A stretch of 35,061 bases of DNA from Pseudomonas fuscovaginae SE-1 (GTDB lineage Bacteria > Pseudomonadota > Gammaproteobacteria > Pseudomonadales > Pseudomonadaceae), in assembly GCF_000364705.1 (NCBI RefSeq), contig NZ_AQOH01000060.1, forward strand, positions 1 through 35,061. Reading direction: 5' to 3'. The position numbers and the translations under genes are program-made. The notes below the pieces were generated by a model. It saw only the letters and a program-made list of their open reading frames with translations, ran no database searches and was not told the origin of the DNA. Below are positions 1-8,277 of the stretch, piece after piece. The number at the start of each line of letters is the position of its first letter. Within the stretch, counting starts at the first letter, position 1.

Positions 1-16
1 ACGACTGCTTCGCAGC

Positions 17-46
17 CGAACGGGGGCAAGCCCCCTCGCCACATCC
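17..46. repeat. REP element
   Basis: Palindromic REP-type unit with the core GGGGGCAAGCCCC followed by TCGCCACA. This is the common P. fluorescens-group REP core read in one orientation. It lies directly before the tandem array at 47-188, whose units carry the same core, so the array probably arose from it. Confidence 0.7.
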
Positions 47-188
47 CGGTTCTCCTCGGGGGCAAACCCTTCACCACATGTCGGTTCTCCTCGGGGGCAA
101 GCCCCTTCACCACATCCCGGTTCTCTTCGGGGGCAAGCCCTTCACCACATCCCGGTTCTCCTCGGCGGCAAGCCCCTTCACCACATCT
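47..188. repeat. REP-derived tandem array, four 35/36-bp units
   Basis: Four head-to-tail units at 47-81, 82-117, 118-152 and 153-188, alternating 35, 36, 35 and 36 bp. Each begins CGGTTCTC, has a GGGGGCAAGCCCC-like palindromic core and ends TTCACCACATC. A degenerate fifth start (CAGTTTTCCTCG) overlaps the stop end of the transporter gene at 188. The units differ at only a few positions, so the duplication is recent or kept homogeneous. It sits downstream of a minus-strand operon. Confidence 0.85.
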
Positions 189-589
189 CAGTTTTCCTCG
201 CCCTCGGCGAGCAGGGCGATCCCGCCGATGATCACCAGCACGCCAAGCCAGTGCAGCAGGCTGATCTGTTCACCCAGCCCCAGCCATGACCCGAGCAGCA
301 CCGCGATGAACACCAGCGAACTCAACGGAAATGCGAGGGACAGGCTGCTGCGCCGCAGGATCAGCATCCACACGAAAAACGCGCCGATATAGCAGGCGAT
401 CGCCACCCAGACGCCCGGGTTGACCAGCACCGCGGTCAGCCATTGCAGGTTGAAATCCACCTGGCCCAGTTGGTCGCCGCCGACCTTGGTAGCTATCTGT
501 CCGGCGCTTTCGAAGAGGATCAGCAGGGCCCAGAGGACGATGGTGCCGAGGCGGCCGTGAAGCCAGTCGATGTGTTTGGCATTGCTCAT
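188..589 (-). CDS. SMR/EamA-type 4-TM transporter subunit
   Basis: A 133-residue membrane protein with four hydrophobic segments (about 17-34, 49-73, 80-103 and 108-128). The first segment keeps the small-multidrug-resistance spacing Glu-x2-Gly-x7-Lys, with E27 where EmrE has its proton-coupling Glu14. The LSLAFPLSSLVFI stretch and the LG-E motif before the last helix are typical of ArnE/EamA-like SMR proteins. Basic residues cluster at the N terminus (K5, R13) and after the second helix (RR in LILRRSS), predicting the N terminus inside. It follows the partner transporter gene by 19 bp and is the last gene of a three-gene operon. The two probably form a heterodimer. The substrate is unknown. 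Confidence 0.8.
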   Translation of the reverse strand: MSNAKHIDWLHGRLGTIVLWALLILFESAGQIATKVGGDQLGQVDFNLQWLTAVLVNPGVWVAIACYIGAFFVWMLILRRSSLSLAFPLSSLVFIAVLLGSWLGLGEQISLLHWLGVLVIIGGIALLAEGEEN

Positions 590-608
590 GAATAGGTTCC
601 CTCGATTC

Positions 609-983
609 TCAACCGCCAGCGATGGCGACCAGCATGACGCCCAGTGTGATGACCAGGGTGCCCATCCAGCGCCGGCGGCTGACGGTCTCCCCCAGCACCA
701 GCTTGCCCGCCAGCACCACTCCGCAGTAACCCAGCGCGGCGGCCGGGAACAGCAGGCTCAACGGCGCCCGTGACAGGGCTTCGAGCCAGACCAGGAACTC
801 CACGGCATAGGCCCCGATCCCGCACCACAGCAGCGGCGCATTGAATACCTGGCCCCAGAAGGCGTTGAGACGGAAGCCGCCTTCGAGCTCCGGCAGGCGG
901 TCCAGGCCGATCTTGAAACAGAGTTGGCCGACCACGTCGAGGACGATGGAAAAGGCCACCAGCAGAACAACGGTCAGGGTCAC
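609..983 (-). CDS. SMR/EamA-type 4-TM transporter subunit, partner
   Basis: A 124-residue protein with four hydrophobic segments. In helix 1 the acidic residue is Asp16, again followed by Gly at +3 and Lys at +8, so an ionisable residue is kept at the EmrE Glu14 position. ArnE, as I recall it, has Ser there. Positive charges lie in loops 1 and 3 (K and R after helix 1; SRRR before helix 4), the opposite of the downstream partner, so the positive-inside rule predicts the N terminus outside. Its start overlaps the stop of the arginase-like gene in an ATGA (980-983), implying translational coupling. Family membership is clear. The substrate is not. Confidence 0.8.
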   Translation of the reverse strand: MTLTVVLLVAFSIVLDVVGQLCFKIGLDRLPELEGGFRLNAFWGQVFNAPLLWCGIGAYAVEFLVWLEALSRAPLSLLFPAAALGYCGVVLAGKLVLGETVSRRRWMGTLVITLGVMLVAIAGG

Positions 984-1900
984 GGAAACAGCTCCTCGAA
1001 CAGCGCGATCAACGCCTGGTTGGTGGTTGCGTTGCGTTGCAGGTCGGCAGCGCTCCAGCGTTCGGCCGGGGGCTGGTCGGACCTGGCTTCCCAGCGCTTG
1101 AAGGCGTTGCTGAAGCCCGGTTGGGCGAACTCGCCGCAGATGTCGATGCCCAGCACGCGCTTGCGTGCCGCCAGGACGCGGAGGGCATCGAGCAGGTGGG
1201 TCAGGCGCATGCCGCCCTGGTCCCAGTTGGTCGCGGCATCTTCGATGGCCAGCACGTCCTTGTCGATGGTGATCCAGATCGCCTCGGTGGGCAGGCTCTG
1301 GATCAGTTGCTCGAGGAAGTCCGGCCAGTGTTCATCGGCCAGGTTACGCCAGTGCAGGTGGTTTTCCTGCTGCTGGTGGCCGGCACCGTCGCCGACCCGC
1401 CCCCAGACCTTGGAGGGCGCGTGCCGCCAGGGGAACAGTTGCAGGACGCCGCGGCGCAGGGCGCCGAGGTTGCCACCGCGCAGTTGCGGGGTGTCGAGGT
1501 CTTCGCTGCAGGGGCCGAGGGTGACGATGCGCTGGATGTTCGGCAGCTTGAGTGCGCGGTTGACCCACGAGCCGCAGTGCCGGCGTGGGGCCAGGTGGAC
1601 CCAGTCGGGGTGGTTGTCGAAGTGGATCAGGCTGACCGGCTCCGGCAGGTTGCGCAGGAACGCCGGGGTCAGGTGATGGTAGTCGCCGGAGCCGACGAAG
1701 ATGATCTGCGGTCTACCCGCTGCTGGCGTGGCGAGCTGGCGCAGGCGCTCGGTGAAGCGTCGATACTGGCGTTCGGTGGTCCACAGGCGCAGTTTCGGGC
1801 CCAGGTCGAGCAGGTCCAGGCGCCGGGCGCGCCCGCTGTCGAGCAGGCTCCGGATCGGCGCCTGGGCCATGAGGCTGTGGTCGAGATCGAGGATGTTCAA
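980..1900 (-). CDS. Arginase/ureohydrolase-fold protein (UPF0489-like)
   Basis: About 306 residues. It contains arginase-superfamily metal-site signatures: GDYHH in the place of the GGDH motif, DNHPD matching the DxHxD motif, and IDKDV matching the later DxD motif. It is therefore expected to bind a dinuclear metal centre and hydrolyse a C-N bond, but the substrate cannot be named. The open frame continues upstream to a TTG at 1990. I prefer the TTG at 1900 because it falls just before the NILDLDHS strand, with a weak GGGA upstream. The first in-frame ATG (1870) would cut that strand off. It is the first gene of an operon with two SMR-type subunits, which suggests that its product or substrate is exported. 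Confidence 0.7.
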   Translation of the reverse strand: MNILDLDHSLMAQAPIRSLLDSGRARRLDLLDLGPKLRLWTTERQYRRFTERLRQLATPAAGRPQIIFVGSGDYHHLTPAFLRNLPEPVSLIHFDNHPDWVHLAPRRHCGSWVNRALKLPNIQRIVTLGPCSEDLDTPQLRGGNLGALRRGVLQLFPWRHAPSKVWGRVGDGAGHQQQENHLHWRNLADEHWPDFLEQLIQSLPTEAIWITIDKDVLAIEDAATNWDQGGMRLTHLLDALRVLAARKRVLGIDICGEFAQPGFSNAFKRWEARSDQPPAERWSAADLQRNATTNQALIALFEELFP

Positions 1901-2028
1901 AACGTTGATTTTCCCGTGGCAGTGCCCGCATTTCAGGTTGCCTGCCCCGGCTGGAGGGCAGGAAATTCGGGCTTTGTCGGGTAAATGCAAAGGGCGGGCC
2001 AGCTGGTTTGGTGGCCTGGCACCGCTCT

Positions 2029-2115
2029 AGTAGGAGCCGGCTTGCTGGCGATCCGCCGAAGGCGGCCATCCAGCGAGTTCATTAGCGCCTGGCCGACCGC
2101 TATCGCCAGCAAGCG
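2029..2115. repeat. Inverted pair of REP elements (REPIN-like)
   Basis: The segment TAGGAGCCGGCTTGCTGGCGAT (2031-2052) and the inverted CGCTATCGCCAGCAAG (2098-2113) share the REP core in opposite orientations. A small CCGCC-GAA-GGCGG hairpin lies between them. The rest of 1901-2203 shows no gene. It holds this element and the unassigned upstream region of the arginase-like gene. Confidence 0.65.
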
Positions 2116-2203
2116 GAGCGCCGCCCGGCCGCCTTCCACGGTTTTGTGGGCATAACGATAGCTTGTGGGCGACGGATTTCGCGATGTGTCGGGTCTTCGC
2201 GAA

Positions 2204-2542
2204 TCAGCCGTGCAGGCGCAGCCACAGGCTGACCAGCACGGTCGCGGCAATCAGCCAGGCCAGCACCGCCACCGCCAGGGACAGCTCCAGGCGCAGCCGG
2301 TCGAGCATCACGTAGAGCACCGCCAGGTAGATGAAGTACGGGATGATCGACCACATGCCGAAGACGATGGTGGTCTTGAGCTCTTCCACCGAGCGGCCCT
2401 TGCCGACGATGTAGTGGGCGATCAGCGCGAAGGTCGGGAACAGCGGTACCAGGCCGGCGATGTAGTAGTTGCGGGTTTTCGACAGGGCGGCGAGCAGCAG
2501 TACCACCACGGCGCCAAGAGCCGCCTTGATCAACAGATGCAT
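2204..2542 (-). CDS. glpM: GlpM family membrane protein
   Basis: A 112-residue hydrophobic protein with four predicted membrane segments and no soluble domain, of the length and pattern of Pseudomonas GlpM. The motifs SKTRNYYIAGLVPLFPTFALIAHY and EELKTT...WSIIPY are the recognisable family core. GlpM was described in P. aeruginosa next to glpD and linked to alginate production; its biochemical role is unknown. Here it does not adjoin glpD. It starts one base after the aauR stop codon, so it is probably co-transcribed and translationally coupled with the glutamate-responsive regulator gene, with the aau/aat block lying between it and glpD. Confidence 0.85.
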   Translation of the reverse strand: MHLLIKAALGAVVVLLLAALSKTRNYYIAGLVPLFPTFALIAHYIVGKGRSVEELKTTIVFGMWSIIPYFIYLAVLYVMLDRLRLELSLAVAVLAWLIAATVLVSLWLRLHG

Positions 2543-2543
2543 G

Positions 2544-3869
2544 TCAATGACTCAAACCGTATTTCTTCACCTTGTCGAACAGGGTGGTCTTGGCCATGCC
2601 CAATTCCTGGCTGGCCTGGGTCAGGTTGCCGCCACTGCGTTGCAGGGCGTCGTTGAGCAGGTTGCGTTCGAAGGCTTCCACCGCCTCGGCGAAGCCCAGG
2701 CCGCCGGCACTGGGCGTGCCGGGTTTCTTGAAGGCCGGCAGGCCGAGGGCGAAGCGTTCGGCGACGTTGCGCAGTTCACGCACGTTGCCCGGCCAGTCGT
2801 GGCTCATCAGGCTCGACAGGGTCTGGTTGTCCAGCTCCGGCGCGGCGCGATCGAAGCGCAGCGAAGACTGCTGCAGGAAGTGTTCGAACAGTTGCAGGAT
2901 GTCCTCGCGCCGTTCGCGCAGCGGCGGCAACTCCAGGGTCACCACGTTCAGGCGGTAGTAGAGGTCGCTGCGGAACTCGCCGGCCTTGCCCAGTTCGTCG
3001 AGGTCGGATTTGGTCGCGGCGATGACCCGGCAGTCCACCGCGACGCTCTGGTTCGAGCCCAGACGCTCCAGGGTGCGCTCCTGCAGGACCCGCAACAGCT
3101 TGATCTGCAGCGCAATCGGCATGCTTTCCACTTCATCGAGAAACAGCGTGCCGCCGTGGGCGTGCTCGATCTTGCCGATGCGCCGCTTGCCGGCTCCGGT
3201 GAAGGCGTTGGCCTCGTGGCCGAAGATTTCGCTCTCGAAGAGGTTTTCCGGCAGGCCGCCGCAGTTGAGGGCGACGAACTGTTGCGACTGGCGCCGGCTG
3301 AAGTCGTGCAGGCAGCGGGCGACCAGTTCCTTGCCGGTACCGGTCTCGCCTTCGATCAGCACGTTGGCCGACGTGTCGGCGACGTTGGCGATCAGTTCCC
3401 GCAGGTTCTGCATCGCCGGCGAGCGGCCGATGATTCGCCCTTCCAGGCTGTCGCGCTCGGCCAACTGTCGGCGCAGCGACCAGACTTCCCGCGACAGACC
3501 GCGTTGTTCCAGGGCACGGCGGGCGACCTCGACCAGGCGTTCGGGCGAGAAGGGTTTTTCCATGAAGTCGTAGGCCCCGTTGCGCATCGCGCCGACGGCC
3601 ATGGAGATGTCGCCGTGGCCGGTGATCAGCACCACCGGCAGGCTGCGATCGCGGGCCTTGAGGCGGGTCAGCAGCTCCAGGCCGTCGATGCCCGGCAGGC
3701 GGATATCGCTGATGACGATACCGGGGAAGTTGTCGCCGATCCGCTCCAGGGCCGCCTCGGCGCTGGAGACGCCTTCACAGGGAATATCCTCGAGCGACAG
3801 CGCCTGCTGGCAACCGAGCAGTACATGGGGATCGTCCTCGACGATCAGGACGGTCAGGTCATTGTTCAT
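2544..3869 (-). CDS. aauR: Sigma-54 response regulator AauR
   Basis: A 441-residue NtrC-family activator of the acidic amino acid uptake system. It has a receiver domain (residues 1-120, acidic D12/D13, phospho-acceptor D55), an AAA+ domain with Walker A GETGTGKE and Walker B GTLFLDE, then a Fis-type HTH at the C terminus (GNLTQASQELGMAKTTLFDKVKKYG). The start ATG overlaps the kinase stop as ATGA (3866-3869). Longer upstream frames run inside aauS and are not real starts. One oddity: the sigma-54 contact loop reads NAFTGA rather than GAFTGA. Its probable target is the -24/-12 promoter of aatJ. The symbol rests on the linked aat operon and on P. putida AauRS. Confidence 0.9.
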   Translation of the reverse strand: MNNDLTVLIVEDDPHVLLGCQQALSLEDIPCEGVSSAEAALERIGDNFPGIVISDIRLPGIDGLELLTRLKARDRSLPVVLITGHGDISMAVGAMRNGAYDFMEKPFSPERLVEVARRALEQRGLSREVWSLRRQLAERDSLEGRIIGRSPAMQNLRELIANVADTSANVLIEGETGTGKELVARCLHDFSRRQSQQFVALNCGGLPENLFESEIFGHEANAFTGAGKRRIGKIEHAHGGTLFLDEVESMPIALQIKLLRVLQERTLERLGSNQSVAVDCRVIAATKSDLDELGKAGEFRSDLYYRLNVVTLELPPLRERREDILQLFEHFLQQSSLRFDRAAPELDNQTLSSLMSHDWPGNVRELRNVAERFALGLPAFKKPGTPSAGGLGFAEAVEAFERNLLNDALQRSGGNLTQASQELGMAKTTLFDKVKKYGLSH

Positions 3870-5767
3870 ATCGGCTCGGCCTTGGCAGGGATGACCCGCG
3901 GTAGATGGAGGACAAAAGCGGTGCCGCCGCTGGCCGGGTGCTCCACGCCCAGGTTGCCGCCGGCTGCCGCCGCCAGGCTCGCCGAGAGCGTCAGGCCCAG
4001 GCCGAGGCCTTGTGCGCCGGGCTTGGTGGTGAAGAAAGGTTCGAACAGGTGCTTGCGTGCTTCCAGCCCGATGCCGTGGCCGTTGTCGCGCACCTGCAGG
4101 CGGTATTTGCCATCGGCGAAGTCGCCTTCCAGCCACAGTTCCGGCAACGGCTGCGCCTGCATGGCGTCGAGGGCGTTGCCGAACAGGTTGACCAGGATCT
4201 GTTCCAGGCGGGTCGGGTCGATCGCCAACTGGACGTCGTCATGGTCGCGGTGGATTTCCAGGCGCATGCCCTCGATACGGCCGCTCAACAATTGCAGGGC
4301 GGCATCGATGGATTTGCCCAGGTTGGCCTCGCCCTTGTCATCGCCCCGGCGGGCAAAGGCGCGCAGGCTGGCGGTGATGCGGCCCATGCGGTCGATCAGG
4401 TCGTTGATGGTCCGCAGGTTGGTGCTGGCCACCTCCAGCTCGCCACGTTCCAGAAACCGAATGGTGTTGCCGGAAAGAGTGCGCAGGGCTGCCAGAGGCT
4501 GGTTCAGCTCGTGGGCGATGCTGGTGGACATCTGGCCGATGGCGGCCAGCTTGCCAGCCTGGACCAACTCGTCCTGGGCCCGGCGCAGGGTTTCCTCGGC
4601 CTGGCGCCGCTCGCGGATCTGATCCTTGAGGCGGTCGTTGCTGGCACGCAGGTCGGCGGTGCGTTCGGTGATGCGCCGTTCCAGCTGGCCGTTGGCTTCC
4701 TGCAGGGCTTCCCGGGCGGCGAGCCGGGTGGCGAGCACCTTGCGCCGTTCGTTCCAGGCGATCAGCAGGAAAGCCACCAGGGCAAAGGCCACCGCGACCA
4801 GGATGCCCTGGTTGGCCGCTTCGCGCCGCAGGTCCTGCAAGGGCGTGAGCAGGGTGAAGTTCCAGGGAGTGTCGGCCAGTTGCCGGGTCTGGGCCAGGTA
4901 GCTGACATTGTCACCGTCCTTGACCAGATCCGGGTTGGCGGGGAAGGTCAGGGTCTCGACGCCATCGCCGAGGCGTTCACGGGCCAGTGGCTGCAGTTCG
5001 TTGAGCGGCCACCAGTAGTACTGCAGGCTGCGGGCCAGGCGGTCCTTGATCTCCGGCGTCAGGGGACGGACCGACTTGAGCCGTCGGCTCGGGTCGCTGG
5101 AGAGAATGATGATGCCGTTCTCGTCGCTGACGAAGGCTTCCAGGCGGGCGCGCTGCCAGCGCTCCTCGAGGGCTTCCAGGCGCACCTTGATCACCGCCAC
5201 GCCGATGATCTTGCCTTGTTCCTCGAGGCCGTGGGCCAGGTAGTAGCCAGGCTCGCCAAGGGTGCTGCCGATGCCGTAGAAACGCCCCGGCTGGCCCCGT
5301 ACGGCGTCCTGGAAATAGGCGCGGAACGACAGGTCTTCGCCCAGATAACTGTCGCTGTCGCGCCAGTTGCTGGTGGCCAGTACCCGACCGGAGTTGTCCA
5401 GCACGTAGATCGCCCGGCTGCGGCTGCGGCGGTTGAGGCCTTCGAGGTATTCGTTGACGGTCTGGCGATGGTCGGCGTCGGGATCGCGCAGCAGGTCCGA
5501 GACGCTGGACTCGAGTTCCAGCAGGCTGGGCAGGTAGGTGTACTTGCTCAGTTCGCTTTCGACGGTACGGGCATGCAGTTCCAGGGCGCGCGCGCCGTTT
5601 TCGCTGAGGGTGCGGATGCCGTAGTGCTCGCTGACGCGATAGCCGGCATAGCCGAGGCCGATCATCAGCAGGATGATCAGCGGCGGCAGGAACAGATGAC
5701 GGATCAGGCGGGGTTTCACGGCAAGTGATGGCGGCGTCGCACGGTAGAGATGGGGGTCGCATTTCAT
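3866..5767 (-). CDS. aauS: Sensor histidine kinase AauS
   Basis: A 633-residue DctB-type membrane sensor kinase for acidic amino acids. TM1 is at about 22-45 and a periplasmic double-Cache-like sensor at about 46-315, including YVLDNSGRVLATSNW and FYGIGST...YYLAHG. TM2 is at about 321-338, followed by a coiled-coil linker to about 400. The dimerisation helix has phospho-acceptor His419 (IAHELNQPLAALR), and a HATPase_c domain follows (NLFGNALDA, DNGHGIG, GLGLGLTLS). The ATG at 5767 gives the usual MKCDP start. A GTG directly before it (5770) has slightly better spacing to AAGG and cannot be excluded. The cognate regulator gene overlaps its 3' end by 4 bp. Confidence 0.9.
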   Translation of the reverse strand: MKCDPHLYRATPPSLAVKPRLIRHLFLPPLIILLMIGLGYAGYRVSEHYGIRTLSENGARALELHARTVESELSKYTYLPSLLELESSVSDLLRDPDADHRQTVNEYLEGLNRRSRSRAIYVLDNSGRVLATSNWRDSDSYLGEDLSFRAYFQDAVRGQPGRFYGIGSTLGEPGYYLAHGLEEQGKIIGVAVIKVRLEALEERWQRARLEAFVSDENGIIILSSDPSRRLKSVRPLTPEIKDRLARSLQYYWWPLNELQPLARERLGDGVETLTFPANPDLVKDGDNVSYLAQTRQLADTPWNFTLLTPLQDLRREAANQGILVAVAFALVAFLLIAWNERRKVLATRLAAREALQEANGQLERRITERTADLRASNDRLKDQIRERRQAEETLRRAQDELVQAGKLAAIGQMSTSIAHELNQPLAALRTLSGNTIRFLERGELEVASTNLRTINDLIDRMGRITASLRAFARRGDDKGEANLGKSIDAALQLLSGRIEGMRLEIHRDHDDVQLAIDPTRLEQILVNLFGNALDAMQAQPLPELWLEGDFADGKYRLQVRDNGHGIGLEARKHLFEPFFTTKPGAQGLGLGLTLSASLAAAAGGNLGVEHPASGGTAFVLHLPRVIPAKAEPI

Positions 5768-5853
5768 CACAGATGCCTTGGGGTCAACCAGATCGCATTG
5801 GGGCTGATTGGGCTGTGGGAACCAACGGCCTTTGACTCATATCGCCAACCGGG

Positions 5854-5891
5854 GGAGCAGGATTCATCGACGCATCGGTGAATCCTGCTCC
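5854..5891 (-). other. 13-bp-arm stem-loop between aatP and aauS
   Basis: Perfect inverted repeat GGAGCAGGATTCA (5854-5866) and TGAATCCTGCTCC (5879-5891) around a 12-nt loop, in the 159-bp gap between aatP and aauS. On the minus strand no U-run follows, so it is not a classical intrinsic terminator. It may cap the aatJQMP mRNA against 3' exonucleases and reduce read-through into aauSR. Confidence 0.7.
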
Positions 5892-5926
5892 TCCAGTCCG
5901 GTTCCTGCAGGAGGCTGCGCAGGGCC

Positions 5927-6661
5927 TCAGTGCTGCAGGATCTTCTCGAGGAAGTGCTGCGCACGGTCGGAGCGGGCGCTGATGTCGCCGAAGAACTCTT
6001 CCTTGTTGCAGTCTTCGATGATCTTGCCCTGGTCCATGAAGATCACGCGGCTGGCGACCTTGCGGGCGAAGCCCATTTCGTGGGTCACGCACATCATGGT
6101 CATGCCTTCCTGGGCGAGCTGGACCATCACGTCGAGCACTTCATTGACCATTTCCGGGTCGAGGGCCGAGGTCGGTTCGTCGAACAGCATGACGATCGGG
6201 TCCATCGCCAGGGCGCGAGCGATCGCCACGCGCTGTTGCTGGCCACCGGAGAGCTGACCGGGATGCTTGTGCGCATGTGCCGACAGGCCGACGCGGTCGA
6301 GCAGTTGCAGGCCTTTCCTGGTCGCTTCTTCCTTGCTGCGGCCCAGCACCTTGATCTGCGCGATGGTCAGGTTCTCGGTGATGGTCAGGTGCGGGAACAG
6401 CTCGAAGTGCTGGAACACCATGCCCACTCGCGAGCGCAGTTTCGGCAGGTCGGTCTTCGGGTCGGCGATGGAGGTGCCGTCGACCACGATGTCGCCCTTC
6501 TGGAACGGTTCCAGGGCGTTGACGCACTTGATCAGCGTCGACTTGCCCGAGCCCGACGGACCGCAGACCACCACCACTTCACCCTTTTTGACTTCGGTGC
6601 TGCAATCGGTCAGCACCTGGAAGTCGCCATACCACTTGTTGACGTTCTTGATAGAGATCAT
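5927..6661 (-). CDS. aatP: Glutamate/aspartate ABC transporter ATPase AatP
   Basis: A 244-residue polar amino acid ABC ATPase of the GltL/GlnQ type. It has Walker [10 protein letters not shown], a Q-loop in [12 protein letters not shown], the signature LSGGQQQR, Walker [10 protein letters not shown] followed by ALD, and the switch His in CVTHEMGF. It energises uptake of Glu, Asp and probably Gln/Asn at the inner membrane with AatQ and AatM. Its start overlaps the aatM stop by 4 bp (ATGA, 6658-6661), so the two are translationally coupled. It is full length and typical of the family. Confidence 0.93.
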   Translation of the reverse strand: MISIKNVNKWYGDFQVLTDCSTEVKKGEVVVVCGPSGSGKSTLIKCVNALEPFQKGDIVVDGTSIADPKTDLPKLRSRVGMVFQHFELFPHLTITENLTIAQIKVLGRSKEEATRKGLQLLDRVGLSAHAHKHPGQLSGGQQQRVAIARALAMDPIVMLFDEPTSALDPEMVNEVLDVMVQLAQEGMTMMCVTHEMGFARKVASRVIFMDQGKIIEDCNKEEFFGDISARSDRAQHFLEKILQH

Positions 6662-7329
6662 ATGGCAAACCTTTTTTGCAGACGCTTGACCAGCCGCGAG
6701 GCGGCAAAGCTGATGATGAAGTAGACCAGGCCGGCGAAGATCAGGAACTCGTTGGAGCGACCGACGATGTCACCGCTCGAGCGCGCGGAGTTGAGGAAAT
6801 CCACCAGGCCCACGGTGTAGACCAGCGAGGTGTCCTGGAACAGGATGATACTTTGCTGCAGCAGCAGCGGGGTCATCTTGCGGAACGCCTGGGGCAGTAT
6901 GATCAGGCGCATGGTCTGGCCGTAGCCCATGCCCAGTGCCTGGGCGGCACCCATCTGGCCCTTGGGAATCGACTGCACGCCGGCCCGGACGATTTCACAG
7001 AAGTACGCCGCCTCGAACATCATGAAGGCGACGATGCAGGAGGTGAACGCGCCGATCGGTGTGTCCTCGCCGGTGATCCAGCGCAGCACGAACGGGACCG
7101 CCAGGTAGAACCAGGTGATCACCAGCAGCAGCGGGATCGAACGGAAGTAGTTGACGTACGCGCCGGCGATGCTCGACAGCAGCTTGTTGTGGGACAGGCG
7201 CATGAGGGCCAGCAGGGTGCCGAGGATGATCCCGCCGATGACGCCGAGGGCCATCAGTTGCAGGGTCATCAGCATGCCGTTCCACAGGCCGGGAATGGCC
7301 GGGACGATGTCGCTGAAATCGAGTTCCAT
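6658..7329 (-). CDS. aatM: Glutamate/aspartate ABC permease AatM
   Basis: A 223-residue inner-membrane permease of the HisM/GltK family. The EAA loop is present as [22 protein letters not shown], the coupling helix for AatP, and several membrane segments flank it. It shares one base (7329) with the end of aatQ in a TAATG junction and overlaps aatP by 4 bp. It should form the AatQ-AatM heterodimeric channel. Confidence 0.92.
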   Translation of the reverse strand: MELDFSDIVPAIPGLWNGMLMTLQLMALGVIGGIILGTLLALMRLSHNKLLSSIAGAYVNYFRSIPLLLVITWFYLAVPFVLRWITGEDTPIGAFTSCIVAFMMFEAAYFCEIVRAGVQSIPKGQMGAAQALGMGYGQTMRLIILPQAFRKMTPLLLQQSIILFQDTSLVYTVGLVDFLNSARSSGDIVGRSNEFLIFAGLVYFIISFAASRLVKRLQKRFAI

Positions 7330-8075
7330 TATTTACCCCCCACGGAGATCAGGCCGGGCACCGAGACTTTCTTCTCGACCAGGCGCATGAGCAGCATCAG
7401 GCTCATGTTCAGGGTGAAGTAGATCAGCGTCGCCAGGGTGAAGGCTTCGAACAGGTTGGCGGAAAACTCGGCGGTCTGCTTGGTCTGCGCGAGCAATTCC
7501 ATCAGGCCGATCAGCGAGGCCACGGACGAGTTCTTGAAGATGTTGAGGAATTCCGAGGTCAGTGGCGGAATGATGATCCGGTAGGCCTGGGGCAGCAGCA
7601 CGTGCCAGTAGATCTGCGGCAGCTTGAAGCCCATGGCCCGGGCTGCCGATTCCTGGCCGCGGGGCAGCGCCTGGATGCCGGTACGTACCTGTTCGCAGAC
7701 CCGTGCGGCGGTGAACAGGCCGAGGCAGATCACCACGCTGATGTAGGCCGAGGTGGTCGGGTTCAGGTCCTGCTTGAACCACTCCTGCAGGTTCTGCGGC
7801 AGCAGGTCGGGCACCAGGAAGTACCAGATGAACAGTTGTACCAGCAATGGCACGTTGCGGAACAATTCCACGTAGCAGGTCGCGATGCCGGCTACCAGGC
7901 GGTTGGGTACGGTGCGCATCACGCCGAGTATGGAGCCCAGGGTCAATGCAATGATCCAGCCCACGATGGCGATCGCGATGGTCCAGCCCAGCCCGGAGAT
8001 GAACCAGTCGAGATAGGTCTCGCTGCCCACGCCGGTGGTCTTGAAGAACACGCCCCAATCCCAGTTGTAATTCAT
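7329..8075 (-). CDS. aatQ: Glutamate/aspartate ABC permease AatQ
   Basis: A 248-residue permease of the GltJ type. The EAA loop CEQVRTGIQALPRGQESAARAMG sits in the second half, with five or so hydrophobic segments. The N terminus MNYNWDWGVFF is characteristic of Pseudomonas glutamate permeases. It is first of the three tightly packed genes aatQ-aatM-aatP. A 202-bp spacer holding a hairpin separates it from aatJ, a common arrangement that lets the binding protein be made in excess over the membrane parts. Confidence 0.92.
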   Translation of the reverse strand: MNYNWDWGVFFKTTGVGSETYLDWFISGLGWTIAIAIVGWIIALTLGSILGVMRTVPNRLVAGIATCYVELFRNVPLLVQLFIWYFLVPDLLPQNLQEWFKQDLNPTTSAYISVVICLGLFTAARVCEQVRTGIQALPRGQESAARAMGFKLPQIYWHVLLPQAYRIIIPPLTSEFLNIFKNSSVASLIGLMELLAQTKQTAEFSANLFEAFTLATLIYFTLNMSLMLLMRLVEKKVSVPGLISVGGK

Positions 8076-8230
8076 TCGGGTCTCCCCTCAGGTCGATCGA
8101 TGTACGAGCACGTGCTTCCCGGGACTCCGCCCCGCCCGCCAGTGTCTGCCGGGCACACCGGTACCGCTCGCGGTCCGAGTGTTGTTCCAATGCCATTCAG
8201 GAGAAGCCAGTACAGCAGGTGTCCAACAGG

Positions 8231-8261
8231 CTTCCCGGGCCGCGTGGGCGGCCCTGGGAAG
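8231..8261 (-). other. Stem-loop in the aatJ-aatQ spacer
   Basis: Near-perfect inverted repeat CTTCCCGGGCCGC (8231-8243) and GCGGCCCTGGGAAG (8248-8261), 17 bp after the aatJ stop. There is no U-run, so it is more likely an mRNA-stabilising or attenuating hairpin than a full terminator. It fits differential expression of the binding protein over the permeases. The rest of 8076-8277 shows no gene. Confidence 0.65.
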
Positions 8262-8277
8262 TCAGGTTAGCCGTGAC

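Noticed and set aside
47..188. CRISPR-like array
   Set aside because: Units are contiguous direct repeats without unique spacers, and the core is a REP sequence; no cas genes.
2544..4136. Longer aauR start at 4136
   Set aside because: The upstream part lies inside aauS in another frame; the receiver domain begins at MNNDLTVLIVEDD (3869).
2469..4622. 717-residue open frame on the plus strand across aauR/aauS
   Set aside because: Antisense shadow of two clearly conserved genes; high GC at third positions removes stops in the opposite frame.
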